From: JAWAFD01 sp964467175
GTDB lineage: Archaea; Micrarchaeota; Micrarchaeia; Anstonellales; J096
NCBI GenBank assembly: GCA_964467175.1
Contig: CAYXNY010000020.1
Coordinates: forward strand, 1 to 38,973
DNA length: 38,973 nt
Reading direction: 5' to 3'
The position numbers and the translations under genes are program-made. This document shows positions 25,400-32,180 of the stretch, piece by piece. How positions within the stretch are numbered: the first letter of the stretch is position 1; every line of letters starts with the position of its first letter. Under the pieces are notes generated by a model. It was not told the DNA's origin. It worked only from the letters and a program-made list of their open reading frames with translations, and searched no databases.

Positions 25400-25970
25400 A
25401 AAGGTTTCTTCTGAGCTCGGAAGGATTTTTGCGTTCCTTCCGCTCCATCCAAATTTAATTACTCTTTTTTCTGTTTTGTTTGCGGTTGCGGGTTTTATTT
25501 TTTCTTATTTTAGTTTTTTGCTTTATGCGTTTTTTTCTTTTTTTCTTGCGTTCTTTTTCGATGTTCTCGATGGCGCGGTTGCAAGGGCAAAAAAACTCGC
25601 AACAAAAAAAGGAGCATTTTTAGACGGGGTCGCTGACAGAGTTGTGGAATTCTTTTTGATAATTTCGTTGATGCTTTTCAACCTGCCCGATGTTGTTCTC
25701 CCCTCATGGTTATGGCTTGTTTCTATTTTGTTTTTCGGCTCTTGCATGACCTCTTTTGTTAAAGCATACGCGCACCACAAAGAGGTTTTGAAAAAAGAAG
25801 AGGCGGAAAAATTAGGAGGGATTTTGGAGAGAGGGGAAAGAGGGGCTTTGCTTCTGCTAGCATTTTTGCTCGTTGTTTTAAATTATAATTTCTACGCGAG
25901 TTTGTTGCTTGTTTTTATTGCGGTTCTTTCTTTTGCGACTTTTGTATATAGGGTTTTGGGGTGTTATTAG
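25374..25970 (+). CDS. CDP-alcohol phosphatidyltransferase, probable archaetidylinositol phosphate synthase
   Basis: Membrane enzyme joining a CDP-activated lipid to an alcohol. The full motif D-x2-D-G-x2-A-R-x8-G-x3-D-x3-D is present from Asp63 to Asp88 (FDVLDGAVARAK...GAFLDGVADR). The 198 residues hold five or six membrane helices. Because it overlaps the inositol phosphate synthase by 26 nt, the acceptor is most likely inositol 1-phosphate, giving archaetidylinositol phosphate. An AGGGAAGA site precedes the ATG. Confidence 0.9.
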   Translation: MIKSAGLSEKVSSELGRIFAFLPLHPNLITLFSVLFAVAGFIFSYFSFLLYAFFSFFLAFFFDVLDGAVARAKKLATKKGAFLDGVADRVVEFFLIISLMLFNLPDVVLPSWLWLVSILFFGSCMTSFVKAYAHHKEVLKKEEAEKLGGILERGERGALLLLAFLLVVLNYNFYASLLLVFIAVLSFATFVYRVLGCY

Positions 25971-25980
25971 AGTGTCGAAA

Positions 25981-26103
25981 ATTTAAAACATTTTTAACCG
26001 GTATTCGCTTCGCTTCTCGTAAAAGATAAGTAAAATAGAAGGGTAGAAAAGCGAGGTGAGTTTTATTTTTTTATTTATTTCTTTTTTTTATTTTTTGTTT
26101 TTT
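25981..26103 (+). ncRNA. Possible small RNA and T-rich terminator
   Basis: Between 25971 and 26207 there is no gene. ATTTAAAAC at 25981-25989 looks like a TATA box; about 25 nt later CTTCGCTT (26008-26015) can pair with AAGCGAGG (26049-26056, one G-U), and then comes a long T-rich run (26061-26103) typical of archaeal termination. It may be just the terminator of the lipid operon, or a roughly 50-nt independent RNA. The evidence is weak. Confidence 0.3.
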
Positions 26104-26207
26104 GCGACAGCGAATTTTTTGCGAGATAATTTGCAACAGGCGCGGTGTTATGAAAAAACGTTAAGTATTTAAAGACTAGGTGAGAAAATAGAAGTGAGGT
26201 GATGGAA

Positions 26208-26810
26208 ATGGGGATTGATCTATCTGTGAAATATGGTGGTAGCACATATACCATAAACCTCGCTTCTGAAAATGATAAAAATCATCTAGTCAAACTATTA
26301 AAAAATTTGAAAGATGCCGAACCAGATAAAGTTGTTGATTTTCTTTCTGCATTACAAGGTGAGGAAAATGTAACTAAGGAGAAAATAGATACAGCTTACA
26401 ATAAATTTTTTGGGTTAGCCCCAACACCAAAAAAATTACCTGATAATTATAATCTACCGCAATCACAGAACGACCTATTCTCACTTATACCCGAACCGAA
26501 GATACATTTAGGTGAAGAAGGAAGCGTTGGCACCTTTGAGATAGGGGTCAGCAGCGGGTCTTCTACGGAGTGGAGTACAACAATAGGAAACAAAAAATAT
26601 ACGTTAACATTAAGGTTTGATCCAAATGATTCATCTGCAAACTATACTGCTGTTTCATTGGCTATTGGCGAACTAACTTCTCCTGAGCAAAAAGAACAGT
26701 TTATAAGTATACTGCAGACGAAATCTAATGCGGGAACATTAATAACAAAACAAATAATAGATAAAACTGTTAGTGAGGTTTCGGGGCAAAAGTACACTGT
26801 TGGACGATAA
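26208..26810 (+). CDS. Hypothetical protein with internal duplication
   Basis: I do not recognise this 200-residue soluble protein. It looks built from two similar units of about 65 residues: residues 5-68, with GGSTYTINL then VVDFLSALQGEENVTKEKID, and residues 125-195, with GNKKYTLTLRF then KEQFISILQTKSNAGTLITKQIID. Each has a beta hairpin followed by helices, joined by a Pro-rich linker. There is no signal peptide. GTG and ATG codons lie at 26199 and 26202, but the GAGGTGA there fits a ribosome binding site for the ATG at 26208. AT-rich; it stands alone. Confidence 0.7.
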   Translation: MGIDLSVKYGGSTYTINLASENDKNHLVKLLKNLKDAEPDKVVDFLSALQGEENVTKEKIDTAYNKFFGLAPTPKKLPDNYNLPQSQNDLFSLIPEPKIHLGEEGSVGTFEIGVSSGSSTEWSTTIGNKKYTLTLRFDPNDSSANYTAVSLAIGELTSPEQKEQFISILQTKSNAGTLITKQIIDKTVSEVSGQKYTVGR

Positions 26811-26849
26811 TATTAACTTAATTTCCATTTTTTTAATTGATTATTTAAA

Positions 26850-27476
26850 CTACTTAACTTCCAGCTTCCTCTGTAGGACATTCTCCAGAGTTTTCCATTT
26901 TTTTCTTATATACTTCTCCGCCTTTTTCAGGTTTTCCTTATTTCTCAAAAATTCAATAGTTTTCTCGTCCGAAGGATAGCCGGAGCCGAAATCCCCAACA
27001 ATTTCATGGAGTTTTTCCACCTCCCTATCACGGGTAACTTTTGCGCATATGCTTGCGGCTGCAACGATGGGGAAATTCTCATCTGCTTTGTGCTCTGCCT
27101 CAAATTTGAAAACCCCGAATTTTTCCATTCTTCTCCGGAAAACCCACTCGTATTTATCCGGCATGTCTATGATTACATTGTGGCATCTTACTTTTTTCAT
27201 AAGCTCCGCCATTATAGAAGCTTCAATATCATTAAGGCTCATCTCATCCATTAATTTGTTTATTTTTTCAGCAGAAATTGTCTCAACAAAAAATTCGCAG
27301 AACTTTTCGAGCTCGCCGAGAATTCTCACCCTTTCTTCGGGAAGAAGCTGTTTTGAATCCTTTTTGCAGAGAGAATTAAGCTTTTTCTCATGTCTCTCGG
27401 AGCATTTTGCCAAGCATACAACCAGCGGACCTATTACAGGCCCTCTTCCGGCCTCATCTATTCCGCAAAGCATCAT
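26850..27476 (-). CDS. rnhB: Ribonuclease HII
   Basis: Removes RNA primers and single ribonucleotides from RNA-DNA hybrids. The 208-residue archaeal form has GIDEAGRGPVIGPLVV (Asp7, Glu8), the second Asp in VIIDMPDKY, and HKADENFPIVAAASICAKVTRD with the last acidic residues and the conserved SI.AKV segment. It begins with two ATGs and overlaps the PRC-barrel gene by 4 nt (ATGA), so they are coupled. Confidence 0.95.
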   Translation of the reverse strand: MMLCGIDEAGRGPVIGPLVVCLAKCSERHEKKLNSLCKKDSKQLLPEERVRILGELEKFCEFFVETISAEKINKLMDEMSLNDIEASIMAELMKKVRCHNVIIDMPDKYEWVFRRRMEKFGVFKFEAEHKADENFPIVAAASICAKVTRDREVEKLHEIVGDFGSGYPSDEKTIEFLRNKENLKKAEKYIRKKWKTLENVLQRKLEVK

Positions 27477-27730
27477 GACATTATTGCTCTCTTCTCGATT
27501 ATTACATAGTCACCGATGGCCATGACGGTTTCATAGGGCACAAGAACATTCCCGTCTTCTTTTCTCATCCTTTCAGCAAGCATGTTGTCCGGATTTGGCT
27601 CAACTATAAGCTCCTCTATTTTTCCAGAAAGCTCATTTATGTTTATATCAATAACCCTTCCGAATTCCTCCCCATCGTTCGTTACTACCCTTTTTCCCGA
27701 AAGCTGTCTCGCGAGCAGGTATTTTGCCAT
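27473..27730 (-). CDS. PRC-barrel domain protein
   Basis: An 85-residue protein with the single PRC-barrel fold: the pattern LSGKRVVTNDGEEFGRVIDININELSGKIEELIVEPN is typical, and VLVPYETVMAIGDYVII closes it. Archaeal stand-alone PRC-barrels are thought to take part in RNA metabolism or cell division, so RNase HII linkage is of interest but not proof. A GGTGGTCAC site precedes the ATG and a TATA box GTTTAAAAA lies near 27763-27771. Confidence 0.88.
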   Translation of the reverse strand: MAKYLLARQLSGKRVVTNDGEEFGRVIDININELSGKIEELIVEPNPDNMLAERMRKEDGNVLVPYETVMAIGDYVIIEKRAIMS

Positions 27731-27777
27731 GTGACCACCGTTTTAGAATTCTGTTAAAAGGTTTTTAAACTTAATGT

Positions 27778-28905
27778 TTATGGCTGGAGCCACTCTATCT
27801 CAAAATAACTGTTCTTTCCTTCTTCAAGCTCTATCCTTTTTATATCATAGTAGGTTACGCTGCTTTCCCTGTCAACTATGGCGAGAAGAAGCTCGACGCC
27901 GTCCTCCCTGCATTTCTCAAGCGCAGAATAAAGAAAATCGCCGCTAATCATGGAATCCTCTGAGATTGCGAAGAGATAAAACCTTGGCTCGCCTGTTTTC
28001 GGGTTTGTCGCCACTCCGCCAGCCCGGTGGTAGAGCATGAAATGGGGCTTTACTTCTTTTGGCTTTTTCATCTCCTTTGGAATCGCCAGTATAAATGTTT
28101 TCCTAACCCCGTGTGCCACCCTTATCGCCCGGCTCCAGTCAGAGGCAAGCAGCGTTGCTTTTCTTGGGAACACATGGAGAACATGCTTTGAGTGTATCCA
28201 CTCCTTATCCTGCGAGGGGTTTACCCCCGGCATGTATATCCTGAAGTGGCTCCCGAACTTGAAGCCCGTCTTCACAACATACCCCCTTTCTCTCCATTCC
28301 TCATATATTTTGTATATATCCTTGAAGTAGGGTATCCTTTTCTCGCCTTCAGAAAGTATCTTTTTTCCATCAACCTCCAGAATATTTTTCTTCCAAAGAT
28401 AGATGGCTTCGTAGCTGTCGAGAACATAATTTTTTCCGAGATGGGAAATCTTGTACATCCCAAGCTGGCCGAACCAGTGCTTCATGTAAAGCTCTTTTCC
28501 AACATCATAATTGTCGCAGGAGACAAAAAAATTTTCCGGGTCAAATTTCCCGCTCAACCTGAGCATTATCTCCTCAGTTTTTCTGCTTCTGTATGTTTTC
28601 ACAACCCGCCCTCTCCCCACTTTTTTCTCTTTCTCCGGAAGCGCCACCAGACCCCTGTTCCTCCACTCCCTGAACGCAAAATACTTTGCAAGCACTCCTT
28701 TTTTTGCCCCTTCCTCAAACATTTTTTCAATAGGAACTTCCTTTCCATTTTTGAAAATTCTAAAATTCCTTATATCTGCAAGGAAAAGCGCTTCGTAGAA
28801 GGAGAGAACAACGGTGCCCTTTCTGTTCTCGCCAAAAAATCCATTAATGAGTTTGGTTGTTTCTTCCGCATCAGAACAGTAAAACTCCTTTTTCCACTCT
28901 ATCAC
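27778..28905 (-). CDS. endA: tRNA-splicing endonuclease, three-unit single-chain (epsilon2-like) form
   Basis: Cuts introns from precursor tRNA at bulge-helix-bulge sites. The 375 residues seem to hold three units. Residues about 30-90 are an N-terminal EndA-type domain (LSFYEALFLADIRNF ... AFREWRNRGLV). Residues about 130-280 are a complete catalytic unit (DSYEAIYLWKKNILEV ... WRERGYVVKTGFKFGSHFRIY ... HSKHVLHV ... VRKTFILAI). Residues about 285-365 are a second C-terminal domain (LLAIVDRESSVTYYDIKRIE) without a triad. The catalytic Tyr224, His238 and Lys269 are present. This architecture matches the epsilon2 enzymes of ARMAN archaea, which have broad substrate range. It overlaps the upstream pilin stop by 4 nt. 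Confidence 0.9.
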   Translation of the reverse strand: MIEWKKEFYCSDAEETTKLINGFFGENRKGTVVLSFYEALFLADIRNFRIFKNGKEVPIEKMFEEGAKKGVLAKYFAFREWRNRGLVALPEKEKKVGRGRVVKTYRSRKTEEIMLRLSGKFDPENFFVSCDNYDVGKELYMKHWFGQLGMYKISHLGKNYVLDSYEAIYLWKKNILEVDGKKILSEGEKRIPYFKDIYKIYEEWRERGYVVKTGFKFGSHFRIYMPGVNPSQDKEWIHSKHVLHVFPRKATLLASDWSRAIRVAHGVRKTFILAIPKEMKKPKEVKPHFMLYHRAGGVATNPKTGEPRFYLFAISEDSMISGDFLYSALEKCREDGVELLLAIVDRESSVTYYDIKRIELEEGKNSYFEIEWLQP

Positions 28906-29279
28906 TGTTCCACCCTTATGCTCCCACCCTTATTTCTAACATAAACCAGCCCGGAGAAAGTTCCGGAAGAGGAGAAACTGCACGGAAGCTCCTCGCTGTG
29001 CGTGCCGTTCCCTCCGCTTTCTTTTATTGTTATTGCCTTTCCGCTCCCGCCTATCTCCACCTCGCTTTTCAGCTGTATCTTCCTGCTGTTTCCGTCCCCG
29101 AGAACGCACACCTCTTTCATGGCGTGAGAAAGGTCGCTTGCATCCGAAAGGAACATCGCTTTCTTATATCCGGCTTGCTGCGCGTTGTTTGCGCTTATGA
29201 GCGCATGCAGAGAAAATGATAATAAGGTTAGAGCAACCAGCGTAACCAGCAGGTACTCTATCGTTACTTGGCCCTTCAT
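28902..29279 (-). CDS. Class III signal peptide pilin-like protein
   Basis: A 125-residue protein starting MKGQVTIEYLLVTLVALTLL. The KGQ-x-x-x-E start followed by a hydrophobic helix is the class III (EppA-type) pilin signal; cutting before the Gln would expose the assembly helix. The rest is a small beta-rich domain with two cysteines. It lies between the second pilin gene and endA: 3 nt after the former and overlapping the latter. Probably a minor subunit of a type IV-like surface filament. Confidence 0.83.
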   Translation of the reverse strand: MKGQVTIEYLLVTLVALTLLSFSLHALISANNAQQAGYKKAMFLSDASDLSHAMKEVCVLGDGNSRKIQLKSEVEIGGSGKAITIKESGGNGTHSEELPCSFSSSGTFSGLVYVRNKGGSIRVEQ

Positions 29280-29282
29280 ACT

Positions 29283-29495
29283 CTATTTGCACATCCCATT
29301 TATGCACTGGCCACTTTTGCAATCAGCATCGGTTATGCATGTTTTTTCCATTGCCTTAGTTATCTGCTCTGTTTTATTCTGAGCGGCCTCTCCGCTATGT
29401 TGCGCCGTCTGCAAAAGGTAGTTTGCCGCAATTGCAACAATCGCAAGCACAACAGCCAGCAGTATTATCATCTCAGCGGACAGTTGTCCCTTCAT
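29283..29495 (-). CDS. Short class III pilin-like protein with Cys-rich tail
   Basis: A 70-residue protein that starts MKGQLSAEMIILLAVVLAIV, with the exact class III pattern Q-x-S-x-E replaced only by an added Ala (QLSAE), then an assembly helix. The tail CITDADCKSGQCINGMCK has four cysteines in a knot-like C-x5-C-x4-C-x4-C spacing, which could be two disulfides in the mature filament. A GGGGTGATGG ribosome binding site precedes the ATG. Followed by the second pilin and endA. Confidence 0.83.
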   Translation of the reverse strand: MKGQLSAEMIILLAVVLAIVAIAANYLLQTAQHSGEAAQNKTEQITKAMEKTCITDADCKSGQCINGMCK

Positions 29496-29535
29496 TCCAT
29501 CACCCCATACAATTTTGCAAGTAATATTTTAAACC

Positions 29536-30285
29536 CTATCTTATGTACGAGATCTCCTTCTGCTCCCCGCCCATATATTTCTTTACCTCGTCTTCTATCT
29601 GCTTTATCGCAACCTCCCCTTCCTTCGCGACCTTCTCGAGCTCTTCTAGGTTTATCCTGAAGCCGAGATATTTTGAAAGCAGTTCAACAACCTTTTTCGC
29701 GCTCGCGGCGTCCACATACCCCCCGTGGGTTTCACCCATCAGGCATATTCCGTCAATTTTATTCAGGCCGGCAAGCGCCGGAAGAACTCCTGCAATCCCG
29801 ATTATCGAACCCCTTGCCTCCCCGAAAACCACCCCGATTTTTTTGAATTTTTCGATCATTTTTTTGTTGTTCGCGGAGCCGAAAACCCGTTTTGCTTCGG
29901 TCAGCTTCCCAGTGCTATACCCGCCTATCGTAATTATTTCCGTTATCCCTATTCTTTTTGCATACTCGATAACCCTGCCAGCTAATTCGTATTGGCCTTC
30001 GGGGGTCAGCGCCTGCACATCGCCAAGCATTACTACGAAAGGCCGTTTGCTTCCTCTTCCAATATAGAAGGAATTCTTAAGCATCCTCATCCCGCCCTTC
30101 TTATTCATCAGCACCTGGTGCGGAAAATGGGGGGAGTACAGGTCAGCAATCTTTTCAGCCCTGAGCTTCTTCACAGTATATTTGCATGCGACCCTTCCAA
30201 CAAGACCTATACCGGGCAGGCCGGTGATGAGCACACCGTCCTTTAATTTTATTTTTTTCCTCTCTATGATCGTTGTCTCCTTCAT
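29536..30285 (-). CDS. PAC2-family (proteasome assembly chaperone-like) protein
   Basis: A 249-residue archaeal PAC2/COG2047 type protein. The family features GVLITGLPGIGLVGRVACKYTV near the N-terminus, MLGDVQALTPEGQYELAGRVIEYA, IITIGGYSTGK and the central GIAGVLPALAG / LMGETHGGYVDAASA are all visible. The archaeal function is not proven; eukaryotic homologues help assemble the proteasome. Its ATG overlaps the Nop10 stop (ATGA), making it the last gene of the ribosomal/translation operon. The proteasome beta gene is elsewhere in the window. Confidence 0.88.
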   Translation of the reverse strand: MKETTIIERKKIKLKDGVLITGLPGIGLVGRVACKYTVKKLRAEKIADLYSPHFPHQVLMNKKGGMRMLKNSFYIGRGSKRPFVVMLGDVQALTPEGQYELAGRVIEYAKRIGITEIITIGGYSTGKLTEAKRVFGSANNKKMIEKFKKIGVVFGEARGSIIGIAGVLPALAGLNKIDGICLMGETHGGYVDAASAKKVVELLSKYLGFRINLEELEKVAKEGEVAIKQIEDEVKKYMGGEQKEISYIR

Positions 30286-30431
30286 TCCAATCCCCTCTCC
30301 CTTCTTCTATATTTTGCATATCTGTCCGAAGCTTTAAAAGGCGCCGGATGAGGATTTATGGTTTTCTTTCCGCAGTGGGTTTCTCTCAGAGTGTACGCGC
30401 CGCACGCGGTACATTTTCTAATATATCTCAC
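30282..30431 (-). CDS. nop10: H/ACA RNP protein Nop10
   Basis: A 49-residue protein starting with GTG: residues 2-15 are RYIRKCTACGAYTL, followed by RETHCGKKT, NPHPAPFKASDRYAKYRRRE and a short tail. The APFKASDRYAKYRRR stretch is the conserved Nop10 helix that contacts Cbf5. Nop10 helps H/ACA guide RNAs direct pseudouridine formation. The usual CxxC...CxxC zinc ribbon is altered: only CTAC and a single HC remain, two residues shorter than normal. The start overlaps the aIF2alpha stop (GTGA) and the stop overlaps the PAC2 ATG. Confidence 0.92.
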   Translation of the reverse strand: MRYIRKCTACGAYTLRETHCGKKTINPHPAPFKASDRYAKYRRRERGLE

Positions 30432-31183
30432 TTCTTCACCCTCTCCCAGGTGAATTCGGCGTCCCTTCCCTTTACGCCCTTTTCGACCGCCTCCATCGCT
30501 TCCTGAATTTTTTTGTTTGCCTTCTTGAAATCCGCGTCCGCAGCAGTGATGGAATATCTCGGCGCCCCAAGATATTTTATTTCGCCGAATTTCTCGGCAT
30601 CCGCGAGCACCTTTTTTATGAGCTCAACCCCGTTGCTTTCATAAACTTTCAAGCTGAATACCGCCTTGGCCCTTGCCACAGGCTTTTTCACGCTCTTTTT
30701 TACTATACCAATTATAATTTCCTGCGCCTTTTCCGGAAAAGGTATCCCTTCAAACGCTGTTTTTCCTTCATCAAGAATGCCCACGAGAAAATTGTCCAGC
30801 GAGCCGTATTTTTTCTCCGCTTCTTCTGCTATTTTCTGCACATCCGCCTTAACTTTCGCCTGGTCCACCGCAACCTGAATGATTTTTCTCGCCCTCTTTT
30901 CCTTGTTGAACGCTTCCAGCTTTTTCCTCTTCTCCTCTTCATTGACTCTTTTCAAAGAAACATCAACCTGGCCCTTCGCCGCGTCCACCCTTATCACTTT
31001 CAGAACAAGCATCTGGCCTTCGGAAATAAATTCGTATATATTTTTTATCCATCTCGGCGCGACCTCGCTCAGATGCAGAAACCCGTCTACCTTATACTCT
31101 GTAAGTTCGCAGAACGCGCCGTAGTCAAGTATTTTTTTTACTCTTGCAATAACAAGCTCGTTCTCTTCGGGGAGTTCAGTCAT
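30428..31183 (-). CDS. Translation initiation factor aIF2 subunit alpha
   Basis: Alpha subunit of the aIF2 complex that brings initiator tRNA to the ribosome. The 251 residues start with an S1 domain (ELVIARVKKILDYGAFCELTEY and KVDGFLHLSEVA ... VDVSLKRV, residues 9-80), then a helical domain, then the alpha/beta C-terminal domain with RYSITAADADFKKANKKIQEA. Full length. It overlaps S27e by 8 nt at its start and Nop10 at its stop, the conserved archaeal order. Confidence 0.96.
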   Translation of the reverse strand: MTELPEENELVIARVKKILDYGAFCELTEYKVDGFLHLSEVAPRWIKNIYEFISEGQMLVLKVIRVDAAKGQVDVSLKRVNEEEKRKKLEAFNKEKRARKIIQVAVDQAKVKADVQKIAEEAEKKYGSLDNFLVGILDEGKTAFEGIPFPEKAQEIIIGIVKKSVKKPVARAKAVFSLKVYESNGVELIKKVLADAEKFGEIKYLGAPRYSITAADADFKKANKKIQEAMEAVEKGVKGRDAEFTWERVKK

Positions 31184-31343
31184 ATTCTTCCACGACCTCT
31201 CCGCCGGCCAGAATTCCGTTACCGCCCGTTGGCTCCATCAGAACCGCGCCGCATTTCAGGCATTTCACCTGCAAAGATGCTGCTGTAAAAATAACCTGCT
31301 CGTTGCCGCATCCCCTGCACCTCACCTTTATGAACCTGCTCAT
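31176..31343 (-). CDS. rps27e: Ribosomal protein S27e
   Basis: A 55-residue zinc-ribbon protein of the small ribosomal subunit: MSRFIKVRCRGCGNEQVIF, then VKCLKCGAVLMEPTGG. Cys9, Cys12, Cys28 and Cys31 bind zinc. The EPTGG motif near the end is typical of archaeal S27e. Start ATG at 31343 lies 4 nt after the L44e stop; the end overlaps the aIF2alpha start by 8 nt. Confidence 0.95.
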   Translation of the reverse strand: MSRFIKVRCRGCGNEQVIFTAASLQVKCLKCGAVLMEPTGGNGILAGGEVVEEYD

Positions 31344-31347
31344 CCCT

Positions 31348-31629
31348 TCACCTCTTTATCTCCGCTTTCCTTTTTGTTCTTGTTCCTACAACCTTTTCAT
31401 GTGATTTTTTGCATTCCGGACAGGAAAGCATCAGTTTCTGGCGTTTTCCTTGTTTTTTGACTGTTTTTTCTCCTGCTCTCTTTCCCCCATGCCCTTTCAG
31501 TTTTTTCTTGTGTTTGCGCGTACCAAAAGACATTCCGCGCGCCCTTCCCTTGCCCGCTATTTTAACAGTATGCACCGTGTGTTTTTTGCAGTGAGGGCAG
31601 TATGTTCTCATCTCTTTTGGAACCTTCAT
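31348..31629 (-). CDS. rpl44e: Ribosomal protein L44e
   Basis: A 93-residue large-subunit protein. The zinc cysteines are C11 and C14 in TYCPHCKKHTVH and C70 and C73 in LSCPECKKSHEK; between them is the very basic loop RGMSFGTRKHKKKLKGHGGK typical of L44e/L42e. Its ATG overlaps the Gins51 stop by 4 nt, so it is coupled to that gene. Confidence 0.96.
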   Translation of the reverse strand: MKVPKEMRTYCPHCKKHTVHTVKIAGKGRARGMSFGTRKHKKKLKGHGGKRAGEKTVKKQGKRQKLMLSCPECKKSHEKVVGTRTKRKAEIKR

Positions 31630-32135
31630 GAAACCACCTCTTCAGCCAATCTCGCTTTTAACAGCATGTTCGCTTCTTCAGATGGAAGCACAACCTCCTC
31701 CTCCTTTCTAAAAGGGCCGTAGATTTTTCCATCGGGTGCGGTGTATGCCTCAACCTCTTTGACCATCCTTACCTTCTTAACCCTCTCCTTTTTAACGCTT
31801 TCCATTTCCTCCCCACCGAAATTTCTCCTGTACTCGTCTATCATTTTTTTTATGGAATAGAAGAGCTCCTTCTCTTCTTTTGTAAGGTTCTCGCTCTCTA
31901 TCCCCCTCGCCGCAAGGAGCACGATTTTCTCCTCCCTTTTTTCCATTATTCTCTTTATTATTCGCTTTACATTATCATATTCCCTGAGCACCATCACGCC
32001 TCCGCCAGTTATCCTTACCTCAAGCTCCACCGCATACTCCTTTGCCTTTTCGTAAAAATCCTCCGGCAGGGGCACTAGCGAAGCCTGCGTTATCTCCTGT
32101 CGCTCAATATCTCTCAGGACAGAATAACTTATCAT
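31626..32135 (-). CDS. Archaeal GINS subunit, Gins51 type
   Basis: Part of the GINS ring that joins MCM helicase and polymerase at the fork. The helical A domain begins YSVLRDIERQEITQASLVPLPEDFYEKAKEY, the family pattern with LP-x-DFY, and the small B domain at the C-terminus reads APDGKIYGPFRKEEEVVLPSEEANMLLKARLA. A-then-B order marks Gins51 (Sld5/Psf1 type). I choose the ATG at 32135 (169 aa), as the family start aligns there and a TTTAAAAAAA box lies 28 nt upstream; a TTG at 32177 would add 14 residues. Confidence 0.88.
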   Translation of the reverse strand: MISYSVLRDIERQEITQASLVPLPEDFYEKAKEYAVELEVRITGGGVMVLREYDNVKRIIKRIMEKREEKIVLLAARGIESENLTKEEKELFYSIKKMIDEYRRNFGGEEMESVKKERVKKVRMVKEVEAYTAPDGKIYGPFRKEEEVVLPSEEANMLLKARLAEEVVS

Positions 32136-32180
32136 CGCTTCGATTTGGGAGGAGAATTTTTTTAAATCTTGTGCCAAAGA

